Positions 25,768-34,651 of a DNA stretch of 64,000 bases are shown in pieces. The first letter of the stretch is position 1. Every line of letters begins with the position of its first letter. Location of the stretch: contig NZ_MEEX01000001.1 in the NCBI RefSeq assembly GCF_001724605.1, positions 1-64,000 on the forward strand. The letters run 5' to 3'. The DNA comes from Phenylobacterium sp. SCN 70-31 (lineage in GTDB: Bacteria > Pseudomonadota > Alphaproteobacteria > Caulobacterales > Caulobacteraceae). The notes under the pieces are model-generated. The model saw only the letters and a program-made list of their open reading frames with translations. It did not search any database and was not told the DNA's origin. Position numbers and translations under genes: made by a program.

Positions 25768-26229
25768 ATGACGCCCATCACCGACATCCTGCCCGCCGGC
25801 GCCTGGACCGGCGATCCCGCCGACCGGGTGGTTCTGGACTACGACGGCCGCCACCGGCGGCGCATCGTGCTCACCGGCGTCTCGGGCGCCTCGTACCTGC
25901 TGGACCTCGCCCAGGCGACGCACCTGCACGACGGCGACGGCCTGCTGCTGCCCGCCGGCGGCGTGGTGCGGGTGGAGGCCAGCCCCGAGCCCCTGATGGA
26001 GGTGCGCGGCGAGACCCCCGCCCACCTGGTCCGCCTGGCCTGGCACATCGGCAACCGCCACCTGACGGCCCAGATCGACGGCGACCGCATCCTGATCCGC
26101 CGCGACCATGTGATCGGCCACATGCTGGAACATCTGGGCGCGCGGGTGCTTGAGGTGGAAGCGCCCTTCGATCCCGAAGGCGGCGCCTATCACGACCACG
26201 CGCACGGGATGCACGACCATGCCCAATGA
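25768..26229 (+). CDS. ureE: Urease nickel metallochaperone UreE
   Basis: This protein of about 153 residues delivers nickel during urease maturation. It contains GVSGASYLLDLAQATHLHDGDG-type N-terminal peptide-binding features and the metal-binding core AWHIGNRHL and DHVIGHMLEHLGARV. A short His-rich tail ([12 protein letters not shown]) can bind extra nickel. Three in-frame starts exist: 25699 (coupled to ureC, 176 residues, but translating through the repeat), 25762 and 25768. I prefer 25762 or 25768, because GGGAGGAAAG from the repeat itself makes an excellent ribosome site. The 3' end overlaps ureF by 11 bases. Confidence 0.9.
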   Translation: MTPITDILPAGAWTGDPADRVVLDYDGRHRRRIVLTGVSGASYLLDLAQATHLHDGDGLLLPAGGVVRVEASPEPLMEVRGETPAHLVRLAWHIGNRHLTAQIDGDRILIRRDHVIGHMLEHLGARVLEVEAPFDPEGGAYHDHAHGMHDHAQ

Positions 26230-26875
26230 AGGCCGGCTGCTGAAGCTGCTCACCTGGCTGTCGCCGGCGTTCCCCGTCGGGGCGTTCGGCTACTCCCACG
26301 GCCTGGAGACCGCGATCCGCGAGGGCAAGGTGACCGACGCCCGCACGCTCACCGGCTGGATCGCGCTGCTGATCGAGCACGGGTCAGGCTGGACCGACGC
26401 GGTCCTGGCCCGCGCCGCCTGGACGGCCGTCACCGCCGAGGACTATGCCGCCCTCGACGAGGTGGCCGAACTGGGCGAGGCGCTGGCGCCCTCGGCCGAG
26501 CGCCGCCGCGAGGCCATGGCCCAGGGCGAGGCGTTCCTGACCGCCGTCGCCGCCTGGCGCCCGCCCCCGATCCTGCGCGCGCCCTACGCCGTCGCGGTCG
26601 GGGCCGCCGCCGGGGCGGCCGGCATCCCGCTCCGGCCCGCGCTCACCGCCTGGCTGCACGCCTTCGCGGCGAACCTGGTCAGCGTGGCGGTGCGCGCCGT
26701 GCCCCTGGGCCAGTCGGACGCGGTGGCCGTGATCGCCGCGCTGGAGCCGGTGATCCTGCGAACGGCGACCCTGGCGGCGGAGTCCAGCCTGGACGACCTG
26801 GGACAGGCCGCGATCGTCTCGGACATCGCCTCGCTGCGCCACGAGACCCTGGAGGGGAGGCTGTTCGGATCATGA
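26219..26875 (+). CDS. ureF: Urease accessory protein UreF
   Basis: This 218-residue all-helical protein, with UreD and UreG, gates nickel insertion into urease. Family landmarks are [20 protein letters not shown] near the start, EFxTAVA-like AFLTAVAAW, and the end [18 protein letters not shown]. The ATG at 26219 lies inside the last codons of ureE, and the stop overlaps the ureG start by 4 bases (ATGA), so the three are translationally coupled. Confidence 0.95.
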   Translation: MPNEGRLLKLLTWLSPAFPVGAFGYSHGLETAIREGKVTDARTLTGWIALLIEHGSGWTDAVLARAAWTAVTAEDYAALDEVAELGEALAPSAERRREAMAQGEAFLTAVAAWRPPPILRAPYAVAVGAAAGAAGIPLRPALTAWLHAFAANLVSVAVRAVPLGQSDAVAVIAALEPVILRTATLAAESSLDDLGQAAIVSDIASLRHETLEGRLFGS

Positions 26876-27513
26876 GCCTGCGCCACGCCTCCAGGAACGG
26901 CCCCCTGCGTATCGGGGTTGGCGGCCCGGTCGGCTCGGGCAAGACCACCCTGGTCGAGAAGCTGTGCAAGGCCATGCGCGAGCGCTGGTCCGTGGCCGTG
27001 GTGACCAACGACATCTACACCCAGGAGGACGCCCTGATCCTGGCCCGGCTCCAGGCCTTGCCGGAGGACCGCATCCTGGGCGTCGAGACCGGCGGCTGCC
27101 CGCATACCGCCATCCGCGAGGACGCCTCGCTGAACCTGGCGGCGATCGCCGAGATGAACCGGCGCTTCCCGGACCTGGACGCGATCTTCATCGAGAGCGG
27201 CGGCGACAACCTGGCGGCCACCTTCAGCCCCGACCTCGCCGACCTCACGCTCTATGTCGTCAGCGTCTGCCAGGGGGAGAAGATCCCCCGCAAGGGCGGG
27301 CCGGCGATCACCCGCTCGGACCTCCTGATCATCAACAAGACCGACCTCGCCCCTCACGTGGGCGCGGACCTGGCGGTCATGGACCGCGACGCGAAGTCGG
27401 CCCGTGGCGAGCGGCCTTACGTCTTCACCGACCTGACCCGGCTGTCGGGACTGGACGAGGTGATCGACTTCCTGACGAGGGCCGGGGGACTGCCGGCGGC
27501 GCGGGCGGCTTAG
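26872..27513 (+). CDS. ureG: Urease accessory GTPase UreG
   Basis: This 213-residue SIMIBI GTPase powers nickel insertion. The P-loop is [12 protein letters not shown] (residues 15-26). The nickel-binding Cys-Pro-His is in [14 protein letters not shown], and [11 protein letters not shown] is the NKxD guanine motif. It is the last gene of the urease operon. Its stop codon overlaps the stop of the toxin gene on the opposite strand by 4 bases, leaving no room for a separate terminator. Confidence 0.97.
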   Translation: MSLRHASRNGPLRIGVGGPVGSGKTTLVEKLCKAMRERWSVAVVTNDIYTQEDALILARLQALPEDRILGVETGGCPHTAIREDASLNLAAIAEMNRRFPDLDAIFIESGGDNLAATFSPDLADLTLYVVSVCQGEKIPRKGGPAITRSDLLIINKTDLAPHVGADLAVMDRDAKSARGERPYVFTDLTRLSGLDEVIDFLTRAGGLPAARAA

Positions 27514-27782
27514 AGAGGGCTTCGAGCTCCATGGCGGACGGTCGCGATGACGACATCGTCGCCGGCTACGAAGTAGCGGATCAGATAGGGCGCCACGGCG
27601 ACGAGTTCGCGATGGCCGTGCCGTACGGGACGGCCCCGATCCGGAAATTCGGCCAAGCTCTCAGCGGCCGCGACGAGTCGAACCGCCACCCGCCGGGCGG
27701 CGGCGGGGTTGAAGTAGCCGATATAGGCCCGGATCGCGTCGAGATTGACCTGGGCTTCGACCGACCAGACTACTCGCCGCAT
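27510..27782 (-). CDS. parE: RelE/ParE-family toxin
   Basis: This 90-residue protein has the compact ParE fold pattern: [40 protein letters not shown] and the final strands [20 protein letters not shown] followed by VRHGARSPL. ParE toxins typically poison DNA gyrase; the RelE branch cleaves mRNA. The start overlaps the antitoxin gene by 13 bases, the usual co-expression arrangement. The module sits between urease and allantoicase genes on the strand of the purine genes. Confidence 0.9.
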   Translation of the reverse strand: MRRVVWSVEAQVNLDAIRAYIGYFNPAAARRVAVRLVAAAESLAEFPDRGRPVRHGHRELVAVAPYLIRYFVAGDDVVIATVRHGARSPL

Positions 27783-27967
27783 TTCGGGGGCGGCAGTTCA
27801 TCGGATGCGCCCCACGACAACAGCCAGCGCTTCATCGCCTCGTGACTGATCACGCGGCCCGCGGCGAAGTCGGCCTGGCCTCGCAGCGCCGACGCTTCGT
27901 CCGCCTCGGCGTCCGCCACGTCGAACACGCTGGGCTGCTCTTCGAAACCGGGGCCGGGCTTGCTCAT
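27770..27967 (-). CDS. Antitoxin of the ParE-type module
   Basis: This 65-residue acidic protein begins MSKPGPGFEE and contains ADEASALRGQADFAAGRVIS, a typical toxin-binding arm of ParD-like and CopG-like antitoxins (LRxQxDxAxGRVISHE-type pattern), then MKRWLLSWG. An N-terminal DNA-binding ribbon-helix-helix is not obvious, so repression of its own promoter is uncertain. It precedes and overlaps the toxin gene. Start ATG 27967. Confidence 0.85.
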   Translation of the reverse strand: MSKPGPGFEEQPSVFDVADAEADEASALRGQADFAAGRVISHEAMKRWLLSWGASDELPPPKCGE

Positions 27968-28002
27968 GGCGCGAGGCTACCACGTCCGGAACACAAAGTG
28001 AA

Positions 28003-28992
28003 CTATCGCGCCACGGTCCCCATCACGCGCAGCCGGCTGACGCCGCCGTCGGGATGAATGTTGAGGCGGACGAAACGGACCGGCCCGAGATCGGCGAGTT
28101 CGCTCCGGAAAGTGTGGACGTGGTCGGCCTGGAGTTTCGTTTCGGGCAGCAGCACGGGCCACGATTCCGCCTGGGCGGCGATCTCCTCGGGCGTTCCGTG
28201 GGCGCGGGCGCTGGCCTGGAGGGCGCAGCGGTCGGGGTAGTTGCCCTTGAAGTGAGCGGTGTCGACGACGACCTCGGCGATCCGGCCGAACGTCCCCAGC
28301 TCCAGAACCGCCCAGTCGTGGCCCGGCTCGCGCCGGCGGCGCGTCTCCCAGCCGTCGCCCATGTCGACGCCGCGGCCGGGCGCGGTGAGGTTCTCGACCC
28401 GGCCGAAATGCTCGTCGTTGGCGACGATCCCGCGCCCGCCCCAGGCCATCGCCAGCAGGTCGATCATCTCGCCCTCGCCGACCGTCGAGAAATCGGGCTG
28501 GACGCGCCCCCAGACCCGCAGGCGCGCCACGCCGCCGTCGGGGAAGATGTGCAGGCGCACGTGGGTGACGGCGGCCTCATGCGAGACGGGGACGTAGACC
28601 CGGTCGTTCCCCTTCAGGTCGAGGTGCGGCGTCACCGTCACCCAGCCCGCATCGTCGCCGGGGACGGTTTCGTCCGAGCGGCACACCTCGATCTGCGCGC
28701 CCGGCGGGTAGTTGCCGGTGAAGTGGCGGGTGTCGATCTCGAAGCCGGCCACGAGGCCCGCGACGCCCAAGCGGACCACGCACCAGTCGTGACCCGGGAC
28801 GCGCTTGCGGCGGCTCTCCCAGCCGTCCATCCACTTGCCGTTGTCGTCGTACCGGCCGGGGATGAACACCGGCTCGGCGGGCGAGATGAGACGGGCCTTG
28901 TCGGCGAAGAAGTCGTCGGTGGCGAAGACGACCTCGGACCCCAGGCGCGGCTGGGCGAGATCGACGTAGCGGCGGCGGAGATCGTCGAACAT
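28003..28992 (-). CDS. alc: Allantoicase
   Basis: This 329-residue enzyme hydrolyses allantoate to ureidoglycolate and urea. It consists of two homologous halves of about 150 residues, each with the family motif: GWESRRKRVPGHDW in the first and GWETRRRREPGHDW in the second, and each ending in IFPDGGVARLRVWG or IHPDGGVSRLRVMG. The start ATG at 28992 lies 2 bases after the uraD stop codon, so the two are co-translated. It supplies urea directly to the adjacent urease. Confidence 0.95.
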   Translation of the reverse strand: MFDDLRRRYVDLAQPRLGSEVVFATDDFFADKARLISPAEPVFIPGRYDDNGKWMDGWESRRKRVPGHDWCVVRLGVAGLVAGFEIDTRHFTGNYPPGAQIEVCRSDETVPGDDAGWVTVTPHLDLKGNDRVYVPVSHEAAVTHVRLHIFPDGGVARLRVWGRVQPDFSTVGEGEMIDLLAMAWGGRGIVANDEHFGRVENLTAPGRGVDMGDGWETRRRREPGHDWAVLELGTFGRIAEVVVDTAHFKGNYPDRCALQASARAHGTPEEIAAQAESWPVLLPETKLQADHVHTFRSELADLGPVRFVRLNIHPDGGVSRLRVMGTVAR

Positions 28993-28994
28993 GG

Positions 28995-29483
28995 TCAGGA
29001 GCCTCGCAGCAGATCGGCGAGCCGGAAACGGGCGATGCGGTGGATCTGGGCGATCGCCTCGGCGAACTCGGCCTCGGGGGCGTTGGCCAGCCGCGCCTCG
29101 AACGCGGCCAGGATGTCGGCGCGGGTCAGGCCCTTCACCGCGACGATGAAGGGAAATCCGAAGCGGGCGCCGTAGGCCGCGTTCAGCCTCTGGAACGCCT
29201 CGAACTCTTCGGGGCTGCACTGGTCGAGGCCGGCGCCGGACTGTTCGCGCACCGAGGCGTCGGCCATCTTCGCGCGCCCGGCCAGTTCGGGATGCGCCCG
29301 GATGAGGGCCAGCCGGCGTTCGACGGGCGCGGCGTCGACCACCGCCGCCATCGCCGCGGCGAGGCCGTCGAGATCGTCGGGCGGATCGGGCCAGACGCCG
29401 GCGGCCACCCAGGGCGAGTCCTCATAGACCGCGCCGAACCGGGCGAGGAACTCGGGTTCGGACAGAGCGGAGGGCCGGGTCAC
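28995..29483 (-). CDS. uraD: OHCU decarboxylase (2-oxo-4-hydroxy-4-carboxy-5-ureidoimidazoline decarboxylase)
   Basis: This 162-residue helical enzyme converts OHCU to (S)-allantoin in urate breakdown. Catalytic features include the His in IRAHPELAGRAKM, SxEQxxAGLD-type SVREQSGAGLD, and FGFPFIVAVKG. Start is GTG at 29483, overlapping a 15-codon mini-ORF that ends at 29480. It precedes allantoicase by 2 bases on the same strand. Confidence 0.94.
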   Translation of the reverse strand: MTRPSALSEPEFLARFGAVYEDSPWVAAGVWPDPPDDLDGLAAAMAAVVDAAPVERRLALIRAHPELAGRAKMADASVREQSGAGLDQCSPEEFEAFQRLNAAYGARFGFPFIVAVKGLTRADILAAFEARLANAPEAEFAEAIAQIHRIARFRLADLLRGS

Positions 29484-29527
29484 GCCCGGACCCGGGCGAA
29501 GGCTTTGGCGGCGTCGATAACGTCCAT
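29480..29527 (-). CDS. 15-codon mini-ORF between puuE and uraD
   Basis: ATG at 29527 reads MDVIDAAKAFARVRA and stops at 29480, overlapping the GTG start of uraD (GTGA arrangement). It begins 4 bases after the puuE stop codon. It may only be a coupling device that carries ribosomes from puuE to uraD, or the remnant of a longer N-terminus. There is no independent evidence for a peptide product. Confidence 0.25.
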   Translation of the reverse strand: MDVIDAAKAFARVRA

Positions 29528-29531
29528 GGGC

Positions 29532-30443
29532 TCAGGCCTCGAGGGGGTGGCGCGCGCGCCAGTGGCGGGCGATGTCGATGCGGCGGCAGAACCAGACGTC
29601 CCGGTGGTCCAGCGCGTGGCGGATGAAGCGCTCCAGCCCCGCCATCTTGCCGGGCCGTCCGGCCAGGCGGCAGTGCAGGCCCACGCTCATCATCTTCGGC
29701 CGGTCGGCGCCCTCGGCGTAGAGCACGTCGAACGTGTCGCGCAGGTAGGTGAAGAACTGTTCGCCGGTGTTCAGGCCGGTCCCGGAGAACCGCATGTCGT
29801 TGGTCTCCAGGCTGTAGGGCACGATCAGATGCGGCCGGTCCGCCGCCCGCGTCCAGAACGGCAGGTCGTCGGAGTAGTCGTCGGCGTCGTAGAGGAAGCC
29901 GCCCGCCTCGGCGACGAGGCGTCGCGTGTGGGGGCTGGTCCGGCCGGTGTACCAGCCCAGGGGCCGCTCCCCCGTCAGCCGGGTGTGGATCTCGATCGCG
30001 CGGGCCATGTGCTCGCGCTCCTCGGCCTCGGGCATGTCCTGGTAGCTGATCCAGCGCCAGCCGTGGCTGGCGATCTCGTGGCCGGCCTGGAGGAAGGCCT
30101 CGACCGCCGCGGGATTGCGCTGCATCGCCATCGCGACGCCGAAAACGGTCACCGGCAGGCCGTAGCGCTCGAACAGCCGCAGCAGACGCCAGACGCCCGC
30201 CCGACTGCCGTACTCGTAGATCTGCTCCATGCTCATGTGCCGCGCGCCCGGCGTGACGGGCGGGTTGATCATGTCGGACAGGAAGGTTTCGGCGCCGGCG
30301 TCCCCGTGGAGCACGCAGTTTTCGCCGCCCTCCTCGTAGTTCAGCACGATCTGCACCGCGATCCGGGCGCCGCCGGGCCAGTCGGCGTGCGGCGGCCGCG
30401 GGCCATAGCCGATGAGGTCGCGGGGATAGTGGGGCTCGGGCAT
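29532..30443 (-). CDS. puuE: PuuE-type allantoinase (polysaccharide-deacetylase fold)
   Basis: This 303-residue enzyme hydrolyses allantoin to allantoate without the metal-dependent cyclic amidohydrolase fold of AllB. The polysaccharide-deacetylase-type barrel shows YEEGGENCVLHGD, AGHEIASHGWRWISYQ with the conserved His, WYTGRTSPHTRRL and YDADDYSDDLPFW. Length and motif order are those of PuuE. The start MPEPHYPRDL at 30443 is preferred; an ATG at 30455 adds four residues. It diverges from hiuH over 111 bases. Confidence 0.94.
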   Translation of the reverse strand: MPEPHYPRDLIGYGPRPPHADWPGGARIAVQIVLNYEEGGENCVLHGDAGAETFLSDMINPPVTPGARHMSMEQIYEYGSRAGVWRLLRLFERYGLPVTVFGVAMAMQRNPAAVEAFLQAGHEIASHGWRWISYQDMPEAEEREHMARAIEIHTRLTGERPLGWYTGRTSPHTRRLVAEAGGFLYDADDYSDDLPFWTRAADRPHLIVPYSLETNDMRFSGTGLNTGEQFFTYLRDTFDVLYAEGADRPKMMSVGLHCRLAGRPGKMAGLERFIRHALDHRDVWFCRRIDIARHWRARHPLEA

Positions 30444-30554
30444 GGCTGACCGCATATCGGGCTTGGCAGGGGCACGCAGCGTCGCAAGCCCGCGCCGCAG
30501 TTGCAATTCCGCGCCCGCGCGCGAATTCTGGACGGCCGTGAACCGGAACGCCAC
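30444..30554. promoter_or_regulatory. Divergent promoter region puuE/hiuH with an imperfect palindrome
   Basis: These 111 bases must contain promoters for puuE-uraD-alc (minus) and hiuH-xdhABC-puuD (plus). AATTCCGCGC (30505-30514) and GCGCGCGAATT (30517-30527) form an imperfect inverted repeat that could be an operator for a urate- or purine-responsive repressor. No such regulator gene lies in the window. Confidence 0.35.
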
Positions 30555-30896
30555 ATGAGCGGCCTGACCACCCACGTCCTCGACACCATGCACGGCCGCC
30601 CGGCCGCGGGCCTCGCCCTGCGACTGCTGCGCGGGGGCGAACTGGTGACCCAGGCGGTCACCAACCTGGACGGCCGGACGGACCAGCCCCTCCTGACGGC
30701 CGCGACGATCGCGCCCGGCGCCTACCGCCTGGAGTTCGAGGTCGGCGACTACTTCCGCGACCTGGGCGTCGAGCTTCCCGATCCGGCCTTCCTCGAGACG
30801 GTGATCGTCGACTTCGGGATCTCCGACACCCGCGCGCACCATCACGTGCCGCTGCTGGTCAGCCCCTACGGCTACTCCACCTATCGGGGCAGCTAG
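30555..30896 (+). CDS. uraH: 5-hydroxyisourate hydrolase
   Basis: This 113-residue transthyretin-like enzyme hydrolyses 5-hydroxyisourate to OHCU. It carries the N-terminal signature LTTHVLDTMHGRPAAGLAL and the diagnostic C-terminal tetrapeptide in YSTYRGS. The start MSGLTTHV at 30555 gives canonical length; longer frames upstream are Arg-rich. No signal peptide is seen, so it acts in the cytoplasm. The xdhA start codon follows its TAG with no gap. Confidence 0.95.
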   Translation: MSGLTTHVLDTMHGRPAAGLALRLLRGGELVTQAVTNLDGRTDQPLLTAATIAPGAYRLEFEVGDYFRDLGVELPDPAFLETVIVDFGISDTRAHHHVPLLVSPYGYSTYRGS

Positions 30897-32351
30897 ATGG
30901 GCCGGCCGATCCGCTTCCTGCTGGACGGACAGGTGCGGGAGCTGCCCGACGACACCGATCCGACCCTCACCGTCCTGAACCTCCTCCGCTACGACCTGCG
31001 GCGGACGGGGACGAAGGAGGGCTGCGCCGAGGGCGACTGCGGCGCCTGCACCGTGGCGCTGGGCGAACTCGTGGACGGTCGCGTGCGGACACGGGCGGTG
31101 AACGCCTGCATCCTGTTCGCCCCTATGCTCGACGGCCGGGCGCTGTTCACCGTCGAGAGCCTGGGCCGGGAAGGCGCGCTGCACCCCGTGCAGCAGGCGA
31201 TGGTGGACCGCCACGCGAGCCAGTGCGGCTTCTGCACGCCGGGCTTCGTGATGAGCCTCTACGCCTGCCGGCGCGACGGCGAGGCCCTGGACCGGGCGGG
31301 ACTGGCGGACGCTCTGGCGGGCAACCTCTGCCGCTGCACGGGCTACGGGCCTATCCTCGATGCGGGCCTCGACATTTGTCCCGGCGTCGGGGCTTCCGGA
31401 GACGACGCGGACGACGACACTCTGGCCGAGGCGCTGGTGGCGATCCGGCCGGCGGAGATGCTGGCGCTGAACCACGGGGGCCGCCGCTTCTTCGCGCCGC
31501 GCTCGGCCGACGAACTGGCCGCGGTTCTGGCCGACCACCCCGAGGCCACGATCCTGGCGGGCGGCACCGACGTCGGCCTCTGGGTGACAAAGCAGCGCCG
31601 GACGCTGAAGACGACGGTCTCGCTGAACGACGCTGCAGACCTCGCCCGGACCCTCGACCTCGGCGACGCCGTGCGGATCGGGGCCGGCGTGCGCTACGCC
31701 GACGCCGAGCCCGCGCTGGCGGGACTGCATCCGGCGTTCGGCGACCTGTTGCGGCGGCTGGGCGGCCGGCAGGTGCGCAACCTGGGCACGGTCTGCGGCA
31801 ACATCGCCAACGGCTCGCCCATCGGCGACATGCCCCCGGCCCTGATCGCAGCCGGCGCGACCCTGGTGCTCAGACGGGGCGAGACGCGGCGGGAGATGCC
31901 GCTGGAGGATTTCTTCCTGGCCTATGGGAAGCAGGACCGAGGGCCGGGCGAGTTCGTGGAGGCGGTGATCGTGCGCAAGCTCGCCGCCGAACGCATCTTC
32001 CATATCGCCAAGCTGTCGAAGCGGTTCGACCAGGACATCTCGGCGGTCTGCCTGGGCCTTTCGATCGGCGTGGCGGAGGGCCGGGTCACGGACGCCCGCG
32101 CAGCCTTCGGCGGCCTGGCGGCCACCCCGAAACGCGCCGCCGCCTTCGAGGCGGCGCTGGCCGGCCGGCCGTGGACCGAGGCCGGCGTGGCGCCCGCCCT
32201 GGACGCCCTGGCCCGGGACTTCGTCCCCATCGGCGACATGCGCGCCTCGGCCGCCTACCGCCTGGAGGCGGCGCGCAACCTGATCCTCCGCGCCGTGCTG
32301 GAGAGCGCGGGCGGCCGACGCCTCCAGGACCTGGAGGCCGTTTCGGCGTGA
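30897..32351 (+). CDS. xdhA: Xanthine dehydrogenase small subunit (2Fe-2S and FAD)
   Basis: This 484-residue subunit of the XdhAB enzyme oxidises hypoxanthine and xanthine to urate. The first 2Fe-2S cluster ligands are in GCAEGDCGACTV, and the second in QCGFCTPGF and NLCRCTGYG. The FAD domain follows from about residue 190 (ATILAGGTDVGLWV, LGTVCGNIANGSPIGD). The start ATG immediately follows the hiuH stop. The GTGA overlap at the end couples it to xdhB. Confidence 0.96.
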   Translation: MGRPIRFLLDGQVRELPDDTDPTLTVLNLLRYDLRRTGTKEGCAEGDCGACTVALGELVDGRVRTRAVNACILFAPMLDGRALFTVESLGREGALHPVQQAMVDRHASQCGFCTPGFVMSLYACRRDGEALDRAGLADALAGNLCRCTGYGPILDAGLDICPGVGASGDDADDDTLAEALVAIRPAEMLALNHGGRRFFAPRSADELAAVLADHPEATILAGGTDVGLWVTKQRRTLKTTVSLNDAADLARTLDLGDAVRIGAGVRYADAEPALAGLHPAFGDLLRRLGGRQVRNLGTVCGNIANGSPIGDMPPALIAAGATLVLRRGETRREMPLEDFFLAYGKQDRGPGEFVEAVIVRKLAAERIFHIAKLSKRFDQDISAVCLGLSIGVAEGRVTDARAAFGGLAATPKRAAAFEAALAGRPWTEAGVAPALDALARDFVPIGDMRASAAYRLEAARNLILRAVLESAGGRRLQDLEAVSA

Positions 32352-34651
32352 GGACGGTGACGCGAACCCGTGCGGTCCATGCCGCCATCGGCCACGACAG
32401 CGCGCCGCGCCATGTGAGCGGCGAGGCGCTCTACATCGACGACATCCCCGAGCCGCCGGGCCTGCTGCACCTCGTGGCGGGCCGCAGCGACCGGGCGCAT
32501 GCGCGGATCGTCCGCCTGGACCTGTCGGCGGTGCGCGCCGCGCCGGGCGTCGTGGCCGTGCTGACGCCCGCAGACGTTCCGGGGCGGAACGACATCAGCC
32601 CCTTCGCCGGTGACGACCCCCTGTTCGCCGGGGACGAGGTGATGTTCCACGGCCAGCCGCTGTTCTGCGTGGCCGCCGAGAGCCTGCCCAAGGCGCGGGC
32701 CGCCGCCGCCCTGGCCGTGGTGGCGTACGAGGACCTGCCGGCGCTGCTGGAGGCCGAGGCCGCCGTGGGCGCGGGATCGCTGATCGAGCCCACCCAGACC
32801 CTGCGGCTGGGCGACGCCCGCGCCGCCATCGCCGCGGCGCCCCGGCGTCTTTCCGGGCGGCTGCGCATCGGCGGGCAGGAGCACTTCTACCTCGAGGGCC
32901 AGGTCGCGCTGGTGATCCCCGGCGAGGGCCAGGACCTGCACGTCTGGACGTCCACCCAGCACCCGACCGAGACCCAGCACATCCTGGCCCGCGTGCTGGG
33001 CTGTCCCGATGCGGCGGTGACGGTCGAGGTGCGGCGCATGGGCGGCGGCTTCGGCGGCAAGGAGACCCAGTCGGTGCAGTGGGCGGCCATGGCGGCGCTG
33101 GCCGCGCGCCTCACCCGCCGCCCGGCCAAGATCCGGCTGGACCGCGACGACGACATGGCCATGACCGGCAAGCGGCACGACTTCGTCACCGACTGGCGCC
33201 TGGGCTACGACGCCGAGGGCCGCCTACGGGGCGCGGCGTTCGAGATGGCGTCGCGCTGCGGCTTCTCGGCCGACCTGAGCCACGCGATCAACGACCGGGC
33301 CATGTTCCACTCCGACAACGCCTATGCGCTGCCGGCGGCCGAGATCGTCTCGCACCGGGCACGGACCCACACGGTGTCGAACACCGCGTTCCGGGGCTTC
33401 GGCGGGCCGCAGGGGATGATGGGGATCGAGCGCGCCCTGGACGCCGTCGCCCTGGACCTGGGCCTCGACCCGCTGGATGTGCGGCTGACCAACCTCTACG
33501 GCGTCGCGGGCGACCTCACGCCCTATGGTCAGCGCGTGACCGACGCCGTGGCGCACGAGCTGATGACCGAACTGGCCGAGGCCTGCGACTACCGCGCCCG
33601 GCGCGCGGCGGTGCGGCGATGGAACGCCGGTGACGGCCACCTCAAGCGCGGCCTGGCGCTGACCCCGGTGAAGTTCGGCATCTCGTTCACCACCACCCAC
33701 CTGAACCAGGCCGGCGCCCTGGTCCACGTCTACACCGACGGCTCGATCCACCTGAACCACGGCGGGACCGAGATGGGCCAGGGACTCAACATCAAGGTGG
33801 CCCAGGTGGCGGCCGACGCCTTCCAGGTCCCGCTCGGCAGCGTGCGGATCACCTCGACGCGCACCGACAAGGTGCCCAACACCTCGGCCACGGCCGCCTC
33901 GTCGGGCAGCGACCTCAACGGCATGGCGGCGCTGGACGCCTGCGAACAGATCAAGGCGCGACTGGCGGCGTGGGCCCGCGAGGCGTTCGGCCATGCGCCC
34001 GTCTTCACGCCGGACGGCGTGCAGGTAGGGCCCGAGCGACTGAGCTTCCGCGACTTCGTGAACCGGGCCTGGATGGCGCGCATCTCGCTGTCGGCGGCGG
34101 GCTTCTACCGCACGCCCGACATCCACTACGACCGGGCGACCCACACCGGACGGCCCTTCTACTACTACGCCTATGGCGCGGCGTGTTCCGAAGTGGCGGT
34201 GGACACCCTGACCGGCGAGAACCGGGTGCTGCGCACGGACATCCTGCACGACGTCGGACGCTCGCTGAACCCGGCCATCGACCTGGGCCAGATCGAAGGC
34301 GGCTTCGTCCAGGGCATGGGCTGGCTGACCACCGAGGAGCTGGTCTTCGACGGCGAAGGCCGACTGACGACGCATGCGCCGTCCACCTACAAGATCCCGA
34401 CGGCGGGCGACCGGCCGCCGGTGTTCAACATCGCCATCTGGGACCGGGGCGAGAACCGCGAGGACACCGTCCACCGCTCGAAGGCGGTGGGCGAGCCGCC
34501 GCTGATGCTGGCCATCTCGGTGTTCTCGGCGCTGACCGACGCCGTCGCCGCCGTGGGGGGCCATCGCGTCCTGCCCGACCTGGACGCTCCGGCCACGCCC
34601 GAACGCATCCTGGCGGCCGTGGCCGACGTGCGGAGGCGGGCGGCGGGATGA
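32348..34651 (+). CDS. xdhB: Xanthine dehydrogenase large (molybdopterin) subunit
   Basis: This 767-residue molybdenum subunit is the site of purine hydroxylation. Motifs are MGGGFGGKETQ and NTAFRGFGGPQGMMG around the cofactor, and the catalytic glutamate in AVGEPPLMLA near the C-terminus. The substrate-positioning region SNTAFRGF is intact. Start is GTG at 32348 (reads MRTVTRTRAV), overlapping the xdhA stop. The 3' end overlaps xdhC (ATGA). Full length for the bacterial XdhB type. Confidence 0.96.
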   Translation: MRTVTRTRAVHAAIGHDSAPRHVSGEALYIDDIPEPPGLLHLVAGRSDRAHARIVRLDLSAVRAAPGVVAVLTPADVPGRNDISPFAGDDPLFAGDEVMFHGQPLFCVAAESLPKARAAAALAVVAYEDLPALLEAEAAVGAGSLIEPTQTLRLGDARAAIAAAPRRLSGRLRIGGQEHFYLEGQVALVIPGEGQDLHVWTSTQHPTETQHILARVLGCPDAAVTVEVRRMGGGFGGKETQSVQWAAMAALAARLTRRPAKIRLDRDDDMAMTGKRHDFVTDWRLGYDAEGRLRGAAFEMASRCGFSADLSHAINDRAMFHSDNAYALPAAEIVSHRARTHTVSNTAFRGFGGPQGMMGIERALDAVALDLGLDPLDVRLTNLYGVAGDLTPYGQRVTDAVAHELMTELAEACDYRARRAAVRRWNAGDGHLKRGLALTPVKFGISFTTTHLNQAGALVHVYTDGSIHLNHGGTEMGQGLNIKVAQVAADAFQVPLGSVRITSTRTDKVPNTSATAASSGSDLNGMAALDACEQIKARLAAWAREAFGHAPVFTPDGVQVGPERLSFRDFVNRAWMARISLSAAGFYRTPDIHYDRATHTGRPFYYYAYGAACSEVAVDTLTGENRVLRTDILHDVGRSLNPAIDLGQIEGGFVQGMGWLTTEELVFDGEGRLTTHAPSTYKIPTAGDRPPVFNIAIWDRGENREDTVHRSKAVGEPPLMLAISVFSALTDAVAAVGGHRVLPDLDAPATPERILAAVADVRRRAAG

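Noticed and set aside
29532..32003. Long minus-strand frame extending puuE into the xdhA region
   Set aside because: Only the first 303 codons from 30443 match PuuE. The extension is antisense to hiuH and xdhA, which are certain.
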